DNA from: Bolinopsis microptera
Lineage: Eukaryota; Ctenophora; Tentaculata; Lobata; Bolinopsidae
Direction of reading: 5' to 3'
Length of the DNA stretch: 64,000 nt
Assembly: GCF_026151205.1 (NCBI RefSeq)
Contig: NC_087080.1
Location: 17,149,337 to 17,213,336, forward strand
The stretch's first letter is position 1. Every line of letters starts with the position of its first letter. Below are positions 1 to 12,070 of the stretch, piece after piece. The notes under the pieces are model-generated. The model had not been told where the DNA came from. It worked only from the letters and a program-made list of their open reading frames with translations, and did no database searches. Both the position numbers and the translations under genes were made by a program.

Positions 1-612
1 GTGTAATTGTATTGCGCGAACGTTTTTCTATCGCGCATTCTTAAAATCGAGTCTAAAAACCTATCTTCTCCTACAATTTTTGAGCAATCACCCTCAAAAT
101 TTCAGGATATGTTCTTAGGATCAGTTAGAGGCCCCCTTAATCACTGATCACTTCTTATTGATCTATAAGAACATTTGTTGTTTTGAGATACGAACATTTT
201 ATGTTTAATTTCAATTCTGTATTTTATGTAGGGTCGGCACTAATATCTTTAAATGGTTTAACCGTCGTATTTTTATTTAGCTGAAATAGATTTTTTAATT
301 TATGTTTTATAATTATGTACATTTTTCTCACTCCAGCTGCAGTCTGGTAGTGTCGAGATTCATGAATGTTTTTCTAGCCTTCTTTATATCAATAAATCAT
401 ATTGTTGCCTCATTGCTAAAAGAACTGGATTCTTCCAGGAAGCATCCCGTGCACAGAGCTTGGTCTACATATATATTAAATTATTAACCATTCATTCTGT
501 ATGTGCACGAAAATTTATTTCAATCAATCATTGTAGATATATTTTGGTCTTCAAGTGTAAATGTAATTGTAATACATTAATGTAAAATGTGTTTAAAAAA
601 AAGAAAACTCAC

Positions 613-3600
613 CGTACATATCCTGGTTGAGGTCGATTGTTGACACAACTGTGACATCAAGAAAAATGTACAGAGGTTTCTTTTTTCTTCTAATTTTAAC
701 AGTCAAGTCATACTGGACCCTCCCTGTGGGTATGTGTTGTAAGTTTCAATCTGTGTCGCTGTGTGTAATCGAGTTTCAAGTTAAATCTCAAAATCACAAA
801 CGATATGCAATGATAAATCATCATTATGTCAATTGTTCAATTTAGACTTTGGATTTAGACTTGATGCAAATTTAGACTCGATGCAAATTTAAGCTATAAT
901 ATCGAGATATTATTGGAGCCGTGGGCTTCATAGTATAGAGGAAGTTGTAAAGAGAGAGGAGAATGCACTCACCACTTATGTGGTGAGAAGTAGAGACCCA
1001 GAACTGATTGCTCTGAAGGACTACTTTGTCAAAGACAAGAAGAGATAGAGAAAGAAACTGACCGAACACAACGCGAGGAAATACGCAAGGAGAAGTGGAC
1101 AGCTAATATTAATAGCAATTGTTGCAATTTTTTGAATTTGCATATCATGAAGATCATCTGCCTGTATCCATACTACTTAATATAACATTAGTAACAGTTT
1201 GATTACAAGATGATTTCATCGATATTATTTACGAGATATGGATCTTTAAAGAGCACAACAATTACAAGTTAAGACTCCTAAAATAGCTTATCAAATATTT
1301 ATTCATTATTGCTGTAGCCTGTATTTATGATATGTTTAGAAGTTATAAATTAAAATTAAAGGGAGATTTGCAGGTGAATGATATAGTCAGCTGCAACAAT
1401 TATACATATCAAAGTAGTATGTAAAACGGTATCAATTGTGTGGACAGTAACCATAATGATAACGACTGTCCATCATAATGCCAGATATCTCCACTGATTA
1501 TGACTAATTATCATGATAATAATAGATAACTCTAATTGCAGTAAATATGTATAACCCCAGGTCACGAAGCAAATCACCCACTTACCATGCTTTCCAGTGA
1601 AAGTGGCGGGTATGTTCGTGGGAAGAGTTATAGAGAAGGGCAAGTTGTGACGTCCAGCCGGAAGCTTGCTCTCCTCCCTGCCGTCCCCGATAAGATACAG
1701 TTCTATGTTAAGGTAGGTCTCAGAGTTTTTATAGTGAATTGTGTGGTTTCTCTCTCCTCCACTCTGCTCTGTCCAAGCAACCTACGGAAGATACCCTGAG
1801 TTAAATAACCCATGACCCAGCAAAGTCCCCTATCATTGGTACACTCCCGATCACGAGCACGTGACTGTCCGCATATAGACGATTTACACATTTAGTTTGA
1901 TAGCTCCTGCTAAACTTACTTTTCGTATCAATTATATGTTTTAAATAATCCCGCTCCAGATCTAGGATATAATAATAATAATAATACATTGTTGCAGTTG
2001 TTTCTCTTGCTTTCTTCCCTTGATTTGCAAGCCCTCTTTCTAGTATAAATATTGTGTTTAGTATTTTGTATCAATATTCTTGTATTGATTGTGGTAATTT
2101 GTGTGTCAGATTTCAGTAATAGGTGTTTGCTGAATTACTGTATTATACATTCTGTGACTCTAGCGAGTTGTAGTGAGTCCCATCTCTTGCCCTCTAAGCC
2201 CTGTTTCTTGTTTATACTGTATACAACAAATCATACTTATGTAATAAACATTTTTTTGTAGTGAAGGGTTGTTTGAATCTCTATTTGCTAAGTTATATAA
2301 TATACACTTGGTGATCGTTTCTCCCGTTTTTCTTCCCTTGCATTGCAAAAACAATCAATACATAATGTTATATTCATAAATAAATTCAAATTTCAATTTC
2401 AACCATATATACAGCACGCCGGGCAAGCCCTGTCTCTTGTAAAAACAACCACTTTTGTAGATACACACAGTGTCTACGCCTTTATCCTCTGGTCTCTAGG
2501 GTCAGCTGACTCCAGGCCAGATGAAAATTACCGATTGCCAAGGTTTGATGCCTAGGCGGTCGAGACCTCTTATTGAGAGGTCTTAACAATGTCACTGAAA
2601 AAGTACTTCCTTTGGAAAGAAAATAAGTCACACGGAACCAGAATGATAGACCTAACGCAGCAACATTTCAAGGATCTGGCCTATTACACTCAGGCAGACA
2701 TAATGAGCTACAAAAATAAGATCTGGATTGACAGCATCGAAACAAATCTGCAATGCAGAACTGTCAGTAAGAACAAGGAGACCAAGATACTCGGTGCGAT
2801 CACAAAGATCAAAAACAGTGGGCTGCTCCTAGACAAAAACAACTTCTTATTCGGGCACAATATGAGTAAAAATCTAGACAGCCAAATAATGGACTACATT
2901 CACGGCAGCTCGCCACTCTTTGCGAATATCCAAAAGGTCATGGGTGGTGGCAGTGGTGAGGCCTGTCGTTTCTGCAACAGCTTCAATGATTCTCCTGTAC
3001 ACCAGCTCCTATTGTGTCTGGAGGTGCAAGACACCAGTTACCTGCAACTAAAGAATAGAAGAGCTGGGTGGGGCTGACTCACATTACTATCTAGATGAAG
3101 TGTTAACAAAAATCAGCACACAAAAAGTATTCATTAGAAGAGTCGAATTCCTTTGGGTACAAAATGATGCTCTCAAGGATTTATCCAACTAAAAGATCAT
3201 AAAATAATGACTCTGCAAACATCTCAGAGAAATAATACCACCGTAAAGAATAAAGAGGGGGATCCTGGACCCCGAAATCCACCACTTTTCTGTACTTTCA
3301 GAGGTACCAATGTGGCAGATAACCAGGGCTCATGCTGCCGCTGAGCTAAAGCAGTAGAGGGGATGGCGGCTTCTCTAGGATCTAACACGTCCTGAAGCAG
3401 ACCAACACTATGTCCCAACGCACTGGTGTTGGGATGTCTGCCCCCGGTACCTGTCCGGGTCAATAAAGCAGTCAAGCATCATGTATGTTATGTTGAGCAT
3501 TCTCAACCAACAAATGTGGGAACCCCCACGAAAGACCAAAACAGATCTAAAGAGACACTTAACAACATTGGAAAAATAGACTTCAATTTGTTTATATAAT

Positions 3601-3911
3601 TTATAAAGCATATATTATTGCCCACGTTAAGGGGCCTGTTAATAATTTAGTAAATTATTTGCTATTTTAGATTTAATAATAATAAAAATCTTATTGAGAC
3701 CCGATATAATAATAATATAATATAACTCAGATTATGTAATTACACTTACATTGGCGTCACCATGCATTTCCAAGGTAATGGCACGGAAGTCAAGCTCAGC
3801 TGCTAATTTGAGAAACACCTGCCCTGCTATGGTCTGTCCGGGAGAGTATACTGGCCGAGGGTTCCGGTTGTGAAGCCGGATCTCAAACTTTGTTATCGAT
3901 TCCTTTTCCAT
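613..3911 (-). CDS. Arrestin-domain (ARRDC-like) gene, copy A, partial (exons 1-3)
   Basis: Alpha-arrestins are cytosolic adaptors that link membrane cargo to NEDD4-type ubiquitin ligases; that role is family knowledge. Three exons are seen on the minus strand: exon 1 3911-3750 (54 codons, ATG at 3911, start MEKESITKFEIRLHN), exon 2 1781-1586, exon 3 723-613. All junctions are AG/GT and in phase. They encode an arrestin N domain with HGDANVAW, YLNIELYLIGDG, LPAGRHNLPFSITLP and the hallmark GKHG followed by a VQYDLTVKI strand. The C-domain exon must lie off the left edge, so the gene is cut by the window and not shown to be broken. Intron 1 carries a 1.1-kb LINE fragment. It is almost identical to copy C; exon 1 differs by Arg19 (Leu in C) and Gln31 (Glu in C). 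Whether it is a second locus or an assembled second haplotype cannot be told here. Confidence 0.85.
2579..3688 (+). mobile_element. 5'-truncated LINE fragment in intron 1 of ARRDC copy A
   Basis: An insertion of 1110 bp is flanked by an 11-bp target duplication TCTTATTGAGA (2568-2578 and 3689-3699). Copy B keeps the uninterrupted site near 10030-10055, so both ends are certain. An ORF from 2589 encodes the C-terminal end of a non-LTR retrotransposon ORF2 with a zinc-knuckle-like C-x2-C-x8-H-x4-C pattern (CRFCNSFNDSPVHQLLLC). In this copy one A is missing near 3053 relative to copy C and the frame is lost; read past it, the ORF2 end continues to about 3192 (ending KDLSN). About 490 bp of 3' UTR and a TAATAATAATAAAAA tail follow. 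It is a dead remnant of a family other than the element at 21.5-28 kb. Confidence 0.85.
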
Positions 3912-4017
3912 CTTCAATAACAGAAATTCAGAGTCTGTTATTGATTTTAAAATCAAAATTTAGATGCATATTTAGATGCATATTTTTGATATATGCAATT
4001 TGTGTTGTATATATACA

Positions 4018-5200
4018 GGGTGGCCCAGAAGTAACTGCCCAAACGCAACCCTTTAATAACTCACGTAATCCTTCTTAGATAGAATTGCACAGAAATTTCA
4101 GAGATTATAGATATGGGTCAAACTTAGATTTCCTAAAAGTTTCGTCAAATTTAATTAATTACAGTGGGTGTGGCATGCGACTCCCTCTTTTTCGCTATTG
4201 TCACCATAACATAAAGTGATAACGCTTTCAGCTAGGAACTTTAAAGTTTCTAGACATATTTGATCTGATATTATTATTATAACCAACATTGCTTATATTC
4301 TGCCTTGTAAACAAAGAGCAAATCTTCTTAATGCCTTCTTCCTGTCCTAAAACTAAAACTTCATCCTATTAAAGTAAAGGCCTGTTGTTACCACAAGCTA
4401 TTATACCGTCCCTCTCAAAAACATGCCTCAGCCTCCATCATAAACAATTTTAGTTTTCAGTCCTTCTAGTTTCCAAAAATCTACCGAGCTAGTGTTCTGG
4501 TGTGCACAAAAGCCCCTAAGCCCGTGCATTCCTTGCCCCCGCTAGCTGCCAGTCCTTGACAAACTTCCAATAGCAAAGATCAACTAGTCATTTACAAATT
4601 GAGCACTATACAATTTTAATTGTTTTAAATATTGACTTTGTAAAATGAGCTAAAACATTGATTTATTAGTTTCATTAGTTTCATTGATAATTGAATTGCT
4701 TTCCCAAAATTTCAAGTTGGTTTTTCACAATTTAACCGAGTTATGGCTCTTTTAAGATATTGCTGATACTTGATCTTGGCACTTAAGCAGTGATTTCGTC
4801 ACCCAATCAGTAATCTCATCGAAAGCTATTTGCTAGCGAGCAACAATGAGCTTCATTATGCGGTAACGAGTATGTTCAATGTTGGTGGATGAGGAGCTGA
4901 TCACTATGATTGAATAGTGACGTTCCTTAGAACCAATTTGAAATTTTAAGGAAAATGCTTTAATATTGAATATCAAACCAAATATGTTTAGAAAATTTAA
5001 AGTTTTTAGCTAAAAAGCGTAATCACTTTATGGTGGCAGTAGCGAAAAAGGGATTGGCGCGCCACACCCAATGTAATTTATTAAATTTGACGAATCTTTC
5101 AGGAAATCCAAGTTTAACATGACCCATATATTTTAATTTTTGAAATTTCTTTGCTTTGCAATTCTAAAAATATTTGCGTGAGGTATTAAAGGGTTGCGTG
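4018..5200. mobile_element. Long inverted-repeat element upstream of copy A
   Basis: The stretch near 4038-4260 (CCCAAACGCAACCCTTTAAT, then CTCCCTCTTTTTCGCTA) returns inverted near 4978-5200 (TAGCGAAAAAGGGATT, then ATTAAAGGGTTGCGTG). Arms of about 220 bp are imperfect and enclose about 700 bp with no ORF. The TACAGGGTGGCCCAGAAGT at its left edge resembles ends of Tc1/mariner-type elements, but no matching right end is seen. It is probably a decayed non-autonomous DNA transposon. The same element is present in the duplicate at about 19540-20759. Confidence 0.5.
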
Positions 5201-5584
5201 TTCATATAGCCGTACCATGTGTATACACGTACGGCGGTCGCGCGCTACTAACGCTCTGGTTAGAGCAAGGTTGCGTGTGCAGTGTGAAAAGTTTCTTTTG
5301 GGACACATTGTATTTTAAATGTAATAGATTTGATTTTGTTTCATATGATCTAATGCGCGGCTTCTACCATTAAGTACGTTTACGATGCACAGGGGGGCTA
5401 AAACATAAAATCAGGTTTTCAATAAAACGGTGCCTTTTGTAGTTGAACTTCGCCAACAGTTGCGTTCGTCCAATGAAATCGCTGAATTTTGCAAGTCATT
5501 ATGAATAACCGAATTACATACAATCATACATTCATAAGCGGAGCTTGGCTTACATTTGATACATGTTTCGAATCGGCGGCGCGC

Positions 5585-8250
5585 TTCAGCAAAATATTTT
5601 TTGGTGGTTTCAGCTTCAGATTGTTATTGATATGTTAGCTTAAACAGCTGTTTGTGCGGTCTTTTTCGTTTTCAATACACCCTTTAGACATTCATGGCAC
5701 ACTTGGCTTTCAGTTCTGGTTGCTAAGTAGTCCTCTTCCTATTAATCTAGAAAATAGGTGAATAGTTTCTTGCCGTTTATATGCCATCCATAATGAGTAC
5801 ATTTATTACAGTGTATTAGACCATTGGATGTATACGTCTGTTCTTGTTGTGTGTTAAAAATTTACGGTAAAGGTTCCCTTTCATTTTCTTACTTTCTAAA
5901 ATTCTGGAGATGGCTTATGGATTGTAAATCACTAGGCCACCTTAATTGTTTAATTGGACAGAAGTGATCATAGTAGTGTCAATATGTTCGTTTTTAACCA
6001 TAAACTGCTCATTCAGACTAGTTGAATTCTTTTTATTGGTCTATAATCACAGGTTCAAAATTCTTTAAGGAGCAGTAACATTCATTTTGCTATGTGTATT
6101 CGCTTATTGTAACTTCTTGAATTTTGGGGCCTTATGCACTTTGAAATCGACAATGTATTACGATGATGGTTCTCCTATTACAATCATCAAGGACTTTGCA
6201 TGTCAAGTAAACTTGGAGTAAATGTTTGTTATGACAACATGATTGTGGTCTTTGTGATACTGTTTCCTAGTTTAGCAATGCGGGTAAATATCCTGACTAC
6301 TTGTACATTCCAAACATTTCATTGTAATGTCTAATTTCTTATAGTTCATACTGCTGATCGTTTTTTTGGTTACATTTTACATCACCCAGCAAATAACATT
6401 CTTACTTCCTTTAAATCATCATGCATCTGTATATAATCTAAATATTTGTCAAGAGACTAAACAACTTTCAGATCTGTAGAAACAGCAGATGAAATATTGC
6501 AATCTGTAAGATGGATCCAAATAGCCTCGATTTGGTCATATTGGCAAAAATAAGTTTAGTTGAATCATTTTAAACTTTATGTGCTCACTGATGAGAATGC
6601 CACATCCCATGACCCATTGTCGTTCATACGCTCGCACGCCAGAGACCTTATACGAGCAGAGCGGATAAAAGTAAAATTCCAGATGGAAGACGGTGAGTCG
6701 CGTATACTTTTCTTTGGGGGGTGGGGATCAATTCGTCCTCAGTAGACTTAGATTTGTTTCATTCAAGTCGAATTAAAACATCTAATTTCTCTTTCTGATT
6801 AGATTCGCGAGTGTCATGGATGATGAAGTGTTTTCTAAGACACTGCTGTGCTCGTGAGATGTGCTGTCTGTTTAATGTATATAGCAGTACCCTGATACTC
6901 TCGGCATGGACACCGGAGAACCCTATCCCCTGCTCAAGCTTTTTGGATGGTATGAAACTGTGATTTTACTAATGCACGGGATAAAGCAAGTACTGCTGTG
7001 AGAGCATGAAATTTTTTCCAATTTAGCTGCTATAACTTGTTCCAGTGATTACCAATATTATTATTATTGTTTAAAATCTGCACATAGAGATGTAGTGCAA
7101 ATATGTATGAGATCCATCTAACAAAACTATTCTATAACTTCAATAACATGAGGAACAATGTGTAATTATCCCTTCCCTAGGAATCTAGATGAAATAAATG
7201 TAACAATCTTTCTGAAATTCAAACTTGTTTGGGCCCATACTTCAGAAATTTAGCAGTCGAATAACACGCTTTGTATGACACGGTGGACAGTTATCAGATA
7301 TTTTTGCAGATGCGTCTTCTGGGCAACAATAAAATCTTTCCGGAATCCAATTCTATTATAGTTAAATAAATTATGGGTGCTAATGTAATTTAATACAAGA
7401 ACTCTTTGCTACACATATCCTTAATAACCTTAATTCAGCTCTGGCCACTAATCATTGCGGCCTTTTGTAGCACTGGGGAAGAACATTGAGAACTTTATTG
7501 TACGCCCAAAATTTTAAATTCCATATATTGTGACAGAATTAACCTCATTTCCCAATAACCGAGTGCCTGTATTAGTTAACTATTCAAAACAACATATTTT
7601 AGGGCTATGATTGGTAGATCAACCATCAGATAATGAGTTGAAAAGGTTTTTAGGACACCTCACAATAGAATAGAGGTATGGTATCATGAGTGTGACAAAG
7701 TTACCCAAATATTGCCTTGTAACCGTTCGATCCGTGCCCATTAACCAATGTTGTATCATAATTGTTAGATTGACCTAATTTACTATATTTCAGACCAAGG
7801 AATGATAATTAGACAACTGCAGTTAACTAACTCACACAAAATGTGACAATTGAAACATTATAGTGCCTAACAACAATAGATTTTCTTTCTGAGCGGTGCA
7901 TATGGGAGTATGGGTTACGTGGCTAATGTTCAGAACTTCTGAACGTGCTAGGTTAATAGATGTCAAAATTAAGCCACTATAGCTATCGTCAAAAACGCTA
8001 TTATTTTTGTTTACCAATATCCTCAAACTCAAATGAACGTGTCCATATACAATTGAAACGTTTTTGACTGGGTCAAATGCTTTAATGGCCTCCAAATCAG
8101 CATGAAAAAATAAAAAATAGGCCAAGAAATAGGAGTTTTAGACCCCAAAATTTGGACCCCCAAGTGGTGTCAAAAACGCAAATTAAATAGGTAATAATTA
8201 TTATAGTCTCTTGAGTCTTGACACCATTTTAGGGTTATACGGGTTCCTGC
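5585..8250. other. Unassigned single-copy stretch between ARRDC copies A and B
   Basis: This is where exons 3 and 4 of copy B would be expected. I found neither the GRVQYDLTV strand, nor a CCTTGPLS-type C-domain start, nor a Pro-rich tail. Two short ORFs (6560-6745 plus strand; 8125-7832 minus strand) resemble nothing I recognise. Only the plus-strand one ends near a GTGAGT donor-like site (about 6693). Confidence 0.4.
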
Positions 8251-8616
8251 TAGTAATGATAACGACTGTCCATCATAATGCCAGATATCTCCACTGATTA
8301 TGACTAATTATCATGATAATAATAGATAACTCTAATTGCAGTAAATATGTAATATGTATAACCCTAGGTCACGAACAACACCCTGGAAGCAAATCACCCA
8401 CTTACCATGCTTTCCAGTGAAAGTGGCGGGTATGTTCGTGGGAAGAGTTATAGAGAAGGGCAAGTTGTGACGTCCAGCCGGAAGCTTGATCTCCTCCCTG
8501 CCGTCCCCGATGAGATGCGCTTTTATGTTAAGGTAGGTCTTAGAGTTTTTATAGCGAACAGTGCGCCTATCGTCTCCTTTCCCCTCTTTCGCTTTCCAAG
8601 CAACCTATAGAAGATA

Positions 8617-9491
8617 TGTAGTAAAATAGGATTAGGGTCAATTTAGTAGGGTCAAGGGTTAAGTTAGGTTTTTAGTACAGTTTATATTATAGTTTAATAG
8701 TTAGTTCTTATAGTCCATAATTAGAGTAAAGTAATTTCGTAGGTTTTATATTGCAGCATCTTTTAGAATCCTTTTAGTGCTAGGTTACATTCATTTACAT
8801 TTCTTATCTTTAAATTTTAGTTTTACGTGTAAGTAAGAGCACGCGGAAGTTGTACTCATGCGTGACTTATATTCACGCGTGAGTGCAGCCTTTTTAAGGG
8901 CCTACTTGTTCAGTGCGGGCGTCTAGTCTGTGTCACGTCCCCCTTTTGGAGAGTTTTTAAGATTATCACAAAGTACAATACGTTTATTTACCGAATTATC
9001 CAAAGACTTTTTTCTATTCTATTTAGACATTTTTAGTGAGACACACTTCTCACCTTTATAAGTTTACTGTTGAAGTTTAGTAAGGCACACTCCTTACTGT
9101 TGTATCGGACACACTTCTGATACAAACTAAATTGTAGAGACACACTTCTCTCCTTTACTGTTACGTATTTATTGTTGAAGTTTAGTAAGGCACACTCCTT
9201 ACTGTTGTATCGGACACACTTCTGATACAACCAAATTGTAGAAACACACTTCTCTCCTTTATTGTTACGTATTTATTGTTGAAGTTTAGTAAGGCACACT
9301 CCTTACTGTTGTATCGGACACACTTCTGATACAACTAAATTGTTGAGACACACTTCTCTCCTTTTCTGTTATTGATATTGGGACATACTTCCCGATCGTT
9401 TGATACTAGTGAGTGTAGATTGACATAAGTTAGGAACGCCCACGTTCTCGCCACGTAAGACCACCTATAGTATAATACCTCGTTTACAACA
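8617..9491. mobile_element. Solo LTR (875 bp) in intron 1 of ARRDC copy B
   Basis: Relative to copy A, an extra block begins TGTAGTAAAATAGG and ends GTTTACAACA, that is TG...CA termini. It is flanked by GATA on both sides (8613-8616 and 9492-9495), a 4-bp target duplication. This is the structure of a solo long terminal repeat. It has a promoter-like stretch near 8880-8940 and tandem repeats near its right end. No retroviral-type coding sequence adjoins it. Its edge is 12 bases from the exon 2 acceptor of copy B. Confidence 0.75.
9033..9375. repeat. Tandem repeats of about 104 bp inside the solo LTR
   Basis: About three units, each with GTTGAAGTTTAGTAAGGC, then CACTCCTTACTGTTGTATC, then GGACACACTTCTGATACAA. 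Short words inside each unit are themselves inverted (AAGTGTGTC against GACACACTT). Confidence 0.85.
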
Positions 9492-9510
9492 GATACCCTG
9501 AGTTAAATAA

Positions 9511-9864
9511 CTGTGGGGTGTGGTGGGGTGGGGTGTGTGGGGTGGGGTGGGGTTGGAAGAGGGGGTGGGGTTGGAAGAGTTGAGTAATCCACAGTGAGAA
9601 CGAGGTAACTACAATGAAAACTTGTTTATCCTGTAATAAATGGCATAAAATTGAAATCGTTGTTTAACTGAATAAATAATTCATATAGACTGAATGAATA
9701 ATTTATATAGACTGAATGAATAATTTATATTGGAGACTAGACTAGGGACCATATCAATCTTCACATAGTAGCAACAAGTAAGCAAGCCAATCACTCGCTT
9801 CACTGGATGATCACTATTATAATTGACTATACAGTGTACAAGAAGGAAGTAAAATGGGGACCCC
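9511..9864. other. Copy-B-specific inserted block with G-rich repeat
   Basis: Copy A runs straight from TTAAATAAC to CCATGACCCAGC where copy B has about 354 extra bases. The block opens with a GTGGGGTG-type G-rich repeat (9511-9580, potential G-quadruplex) and has a 26-bp-class repeat with GACTGAATGAATAAT near 9685-9735. There is no ORF and the origin is not recognised. Confidence 0.6.
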
Positions 9865-10437
9865 TGACCCAGCAAAGTCCCCTATCATTGGTCCACTCCC
9901 GATCACGAGCACGTTACTGTGCGCATATAGACGATTTACACATGTATTTTGATAGCTCCTGCTAAACTAACTTTTCTTATTAATTAATAAATCTTAAAAT
10001 TACCTATTACCAAGGTTTGATGCCTATGCAGTCGAGACCTCTTATTGAGACCCGATACAATAAAAACAATATAATATAACTCAGATTATGTAATTACACT
10101 TACATTGGCGTCACCATGCATTTCCAAGGTAATGGCACGGAAGTCAAGCTCAGCTGCTAATTCGAGAAACACCTGCCCTGCTATGGTCTGTCCGGGAGAG
10201 TATACTGGCAGAGGGTTCCGGTTGTGAAGCCTGATCTCAAACTTTGTTATCGAATACTTCTTCATCTTTCTATGTAACCTTCCCATCTTCAATAACAGAA
10301 ATTCAGAGTCTGTTATTGATTTTAAAATTAATCTACTAGAAAAATTTAAGAAGACTAATGTTTTAGTAGACATATAAGTGTCAGTTATGGGAAAATATTA
10401 TTATTATAAAACAGGATCTTACCGACAAAAATGATTC

Positions 10438-10745
10438 TTAAAAATACCTAATAATGCGGTATAAACTATATCCTTGAAAAAGATTTTCCCAACATCTGTT
10501 GCATGCAGCTATATCTCTAATTTCGTTCAATTCCTGCAAATTGTCCATTCGCAAATTTCTACTACTTATGTCACTTCTTAAAACCGATAACAAGTTCATT
10601 CTAGGTCTCCCCAATCTTCCAATGAATAATTTATCTGATTCAATAGCAAAAGAGAGAGCCGTTTGGGCTGGGATGTTCTCCATACTCCTGAGAATGTGTC
10701 CAACATCTTCTCTATGGGAAGACAGAGGGTGTAAATTATATCAAG
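10438..10745 (-). pseudogene. Non-LTR retrotransposon remnant (C-terminal end of an RT protein)
   Basis: The minus-strand translation reads REDVGHILRSMENIPAQ, then IGRLGRPRMNLLSVLRSDIS, then DNLQELNEIRDIAACNRCW. The order GH-x2-R, GRPR-x4-L, x-D, then IA-x-R-x-W is the typical end of RTE/Jockey-type ORF2 proteins. It is short and lacks all catalytic domains, so it is a fossil fragment, not a gene. Confidence 0.5.
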
Positions 10746-11487
10746 AAGAAGAAGAAGAAAGAAGTAAAATATTTGCATAAAAATCCGTGTGTTGCCAAGA
10801 GAAATGGAGTAAATATCTCTTGATTTTTTCCATTCACACTCTTTTGTAAAAAGACAGTACTAGTGAAAGGTTAAGAATGGTCATTTTTGCAGAAAAAGAG
10901 GGATTTTGGAGACTTATTAGAATTAGAATTAGAATCAAATTTACACAGCAATATAATAAAGATAGTAAAAAAATTTAGAGATGCTTCGATCTGCTGTGCA
11001 GGACATTCAAATCAGTCCAAAACTGTTAATGGAGTGCCCTTCTAAGGACTAAAAATCAAAACATACTATAGTATGTATATAAATAATAAGTTATAAGTTA
11101 ATGATTATAAGGTATGGTAAATTGGTGGGTTGAAACATTGAACTGTGGGCATGAAGGCAACCATTAAATTATTACGAAAATTACATAGATACCCACTTTA
11201 ACATAACGTCAGAATTATGAACACAACAAGAAAATTGAGAATAATCTTGTGCAAGGGTAGGGACCCAGATGTCGATTCTAACCCAAATAAACTTTAAGGA
11301 GGCTTCTCATCAGTAGCCGCACCTCCTTACTCGGTTTCTGAACTGGAATTCTATGGGCTTCCAGACGGCCAGATCGAGTATTACCATCCCATCCTTCTAG
11401 AGTTCATCACAAGTAGCACCCACCTTGAAGATCTTTGACACCCAGACACACCCCCATTGGCGAACAAACTTTGGATATAATCTTACA
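10746..11487. other. Non-coding stretch, nothing recognised
   Basis: No ORF, tandem array or inverted repeat stands out, apart from a GAAGAA microsatellite at 10743-10762. Confidence 0.4.
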
Positions 11488-11744
11488 AGCTATTGTTTAT
11501 TTCATTATACGATGAGACACCATTAATTACATCCTTTCAGCGCTGATACATAACAAATAATTTGAGGCGGAGAAGACAGAAGAAAACACATCGGCAAAGT
11601 CAATGGACGGCTATACAGCAACGTGGCTAGTGGCCCGCCTGCACGGAGGGGACGGAACGGTTAACAGGTATTATTATTATCACTTCGAGATGGCCAGGCC
11701 TACTCTCATGCTGTCTATATGTGATGATTAACTCTGAAAAACTA

Positions 11745-11816
11745 GGGACAACTGGGGAATGATCCCAGAACCTCGAGATTTCGCGTCTCTTGCTCTACCA
11801 ATTGAGCTACTGACCC
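11745..11816 (-). pseudogene. tRNA-like sequence, left arm (inverted copy)
   Basis: Exact mirror partner of the tRNA-like sequence at 11999-12070, on the minus strand, with the same odd position 33 and T loop. The two would pair along their full length in a single strand. Confidence 0.6.
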
Positions 11817-11998
11817 TGATTCTCAGAGCGAAATCACCACTCATATACAGCACAATTTCATGCTTTGTGTGGAATATCATTTATCAGTTATTTAGAATAT
11901 ATATTCGCATGTATATATTCTAAATAACTGATAAATGATATTCCACACAAAGCATGAAATTGTGCTGTATATGAGTGGTGATTTCGCTCTGAGAATCA

Positions 11999-12070
11999 GG
12001 GTCAGTAGCTCAATTGGTAGAGCAAGAGACGCGAAATCTCGAGGTTCTGGGATCATTCCCCAGTTGTCCC
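11999..12070 (+). pseudogene. tRNA-like sequence, right arm
   Basis: A 72-nt cloverleaf can be drawn: acceptor GGGTCAG with TTGTCCC (one mismatch, one wobble), D stem GCTC/GAGC with an AATTGGTA loop (A box), anticodon stem with loop CGCGAAA, and T stem CTGGG/CCCAG. TTTTT follows at 12074-12078, a Pol III-type terminator. Position 33 is G where tRNAs have U, and the T loop is ATCATTC, so it is a tRNA-derived relic, not a working tRNA. Confidence 0.6.

Larger units (their letters stand above)
1..5584. repeat. Direct segmental duplication, copy A (partner 15522-21142)
   Basis: The sequence from base 1 recurs from 15522 at near identity, at an offset of 15521 that grows to 15522 after a one-base indel near 3053 and to 15558 after an insertion near 20490. 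It contains ARRDC exons 1-3, the intronic LINE fragment and the upstream flank. Identity stops in the GC-rich stretch near 5584. The left end lies outside the window. Confidence 0.97.
8406..10265 (-). pseudogene. Arrestin-domain gene copy B, exons 1-2 only (probable gene fragment)
   Basis: Exon 1 (10265-10104, 54 codons, start MKKYSITKFEIRLHN) and exon 2 (8604-8406) align with copies A and C and keep splice sites and frame: HGDAN joins VAWKAKEGKGDDRRTVRYKNSKTYLNI, and the exon ends at GKHG with a GTAAG donor. Exon 2 is one codon longer than in A and C and the sequence is more diverged, so B split off before A and C. An alternative upstream ATG would add MGRLHRK. No exon 3 or 4 was found downstream, so a full arrestin fold cannot be made from this window. 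The intron carries a solo LTR and a second inserted block but lacks the LINE fragment of A and C. Confidence 0.7.

Noticed and set aside
1587-1799. Conserved plus-strand ORF MLSSESGGYVRGKSYREGQ (three copies in the window)
   Set aside because: It is the complement of ARRDC exon 2, whose minus-strand reading matches the arrestin fold and has proper splice sites.
6560-6745. Plus-strand ORF ending near a GTGAGT donor-like site (SFIRSHARDLIRAERIKVKFQ)
   Set aside because: Could be a lone exon, but no acceptor, neighbouring exon or family was recognised.
7832-8125. 97-codon antisense ORF where exon 3 of ARRDC copy B might be
   Set aside because: Sequence has no arrestin strand motifs and no splice sites in the right phase.
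11999-12070. Functional tRNA gene
   Set aside because: U33 is replaced by G, the T loop is atypical, the acceptor has a mismatch, and it lies inside a transposed palindrome.
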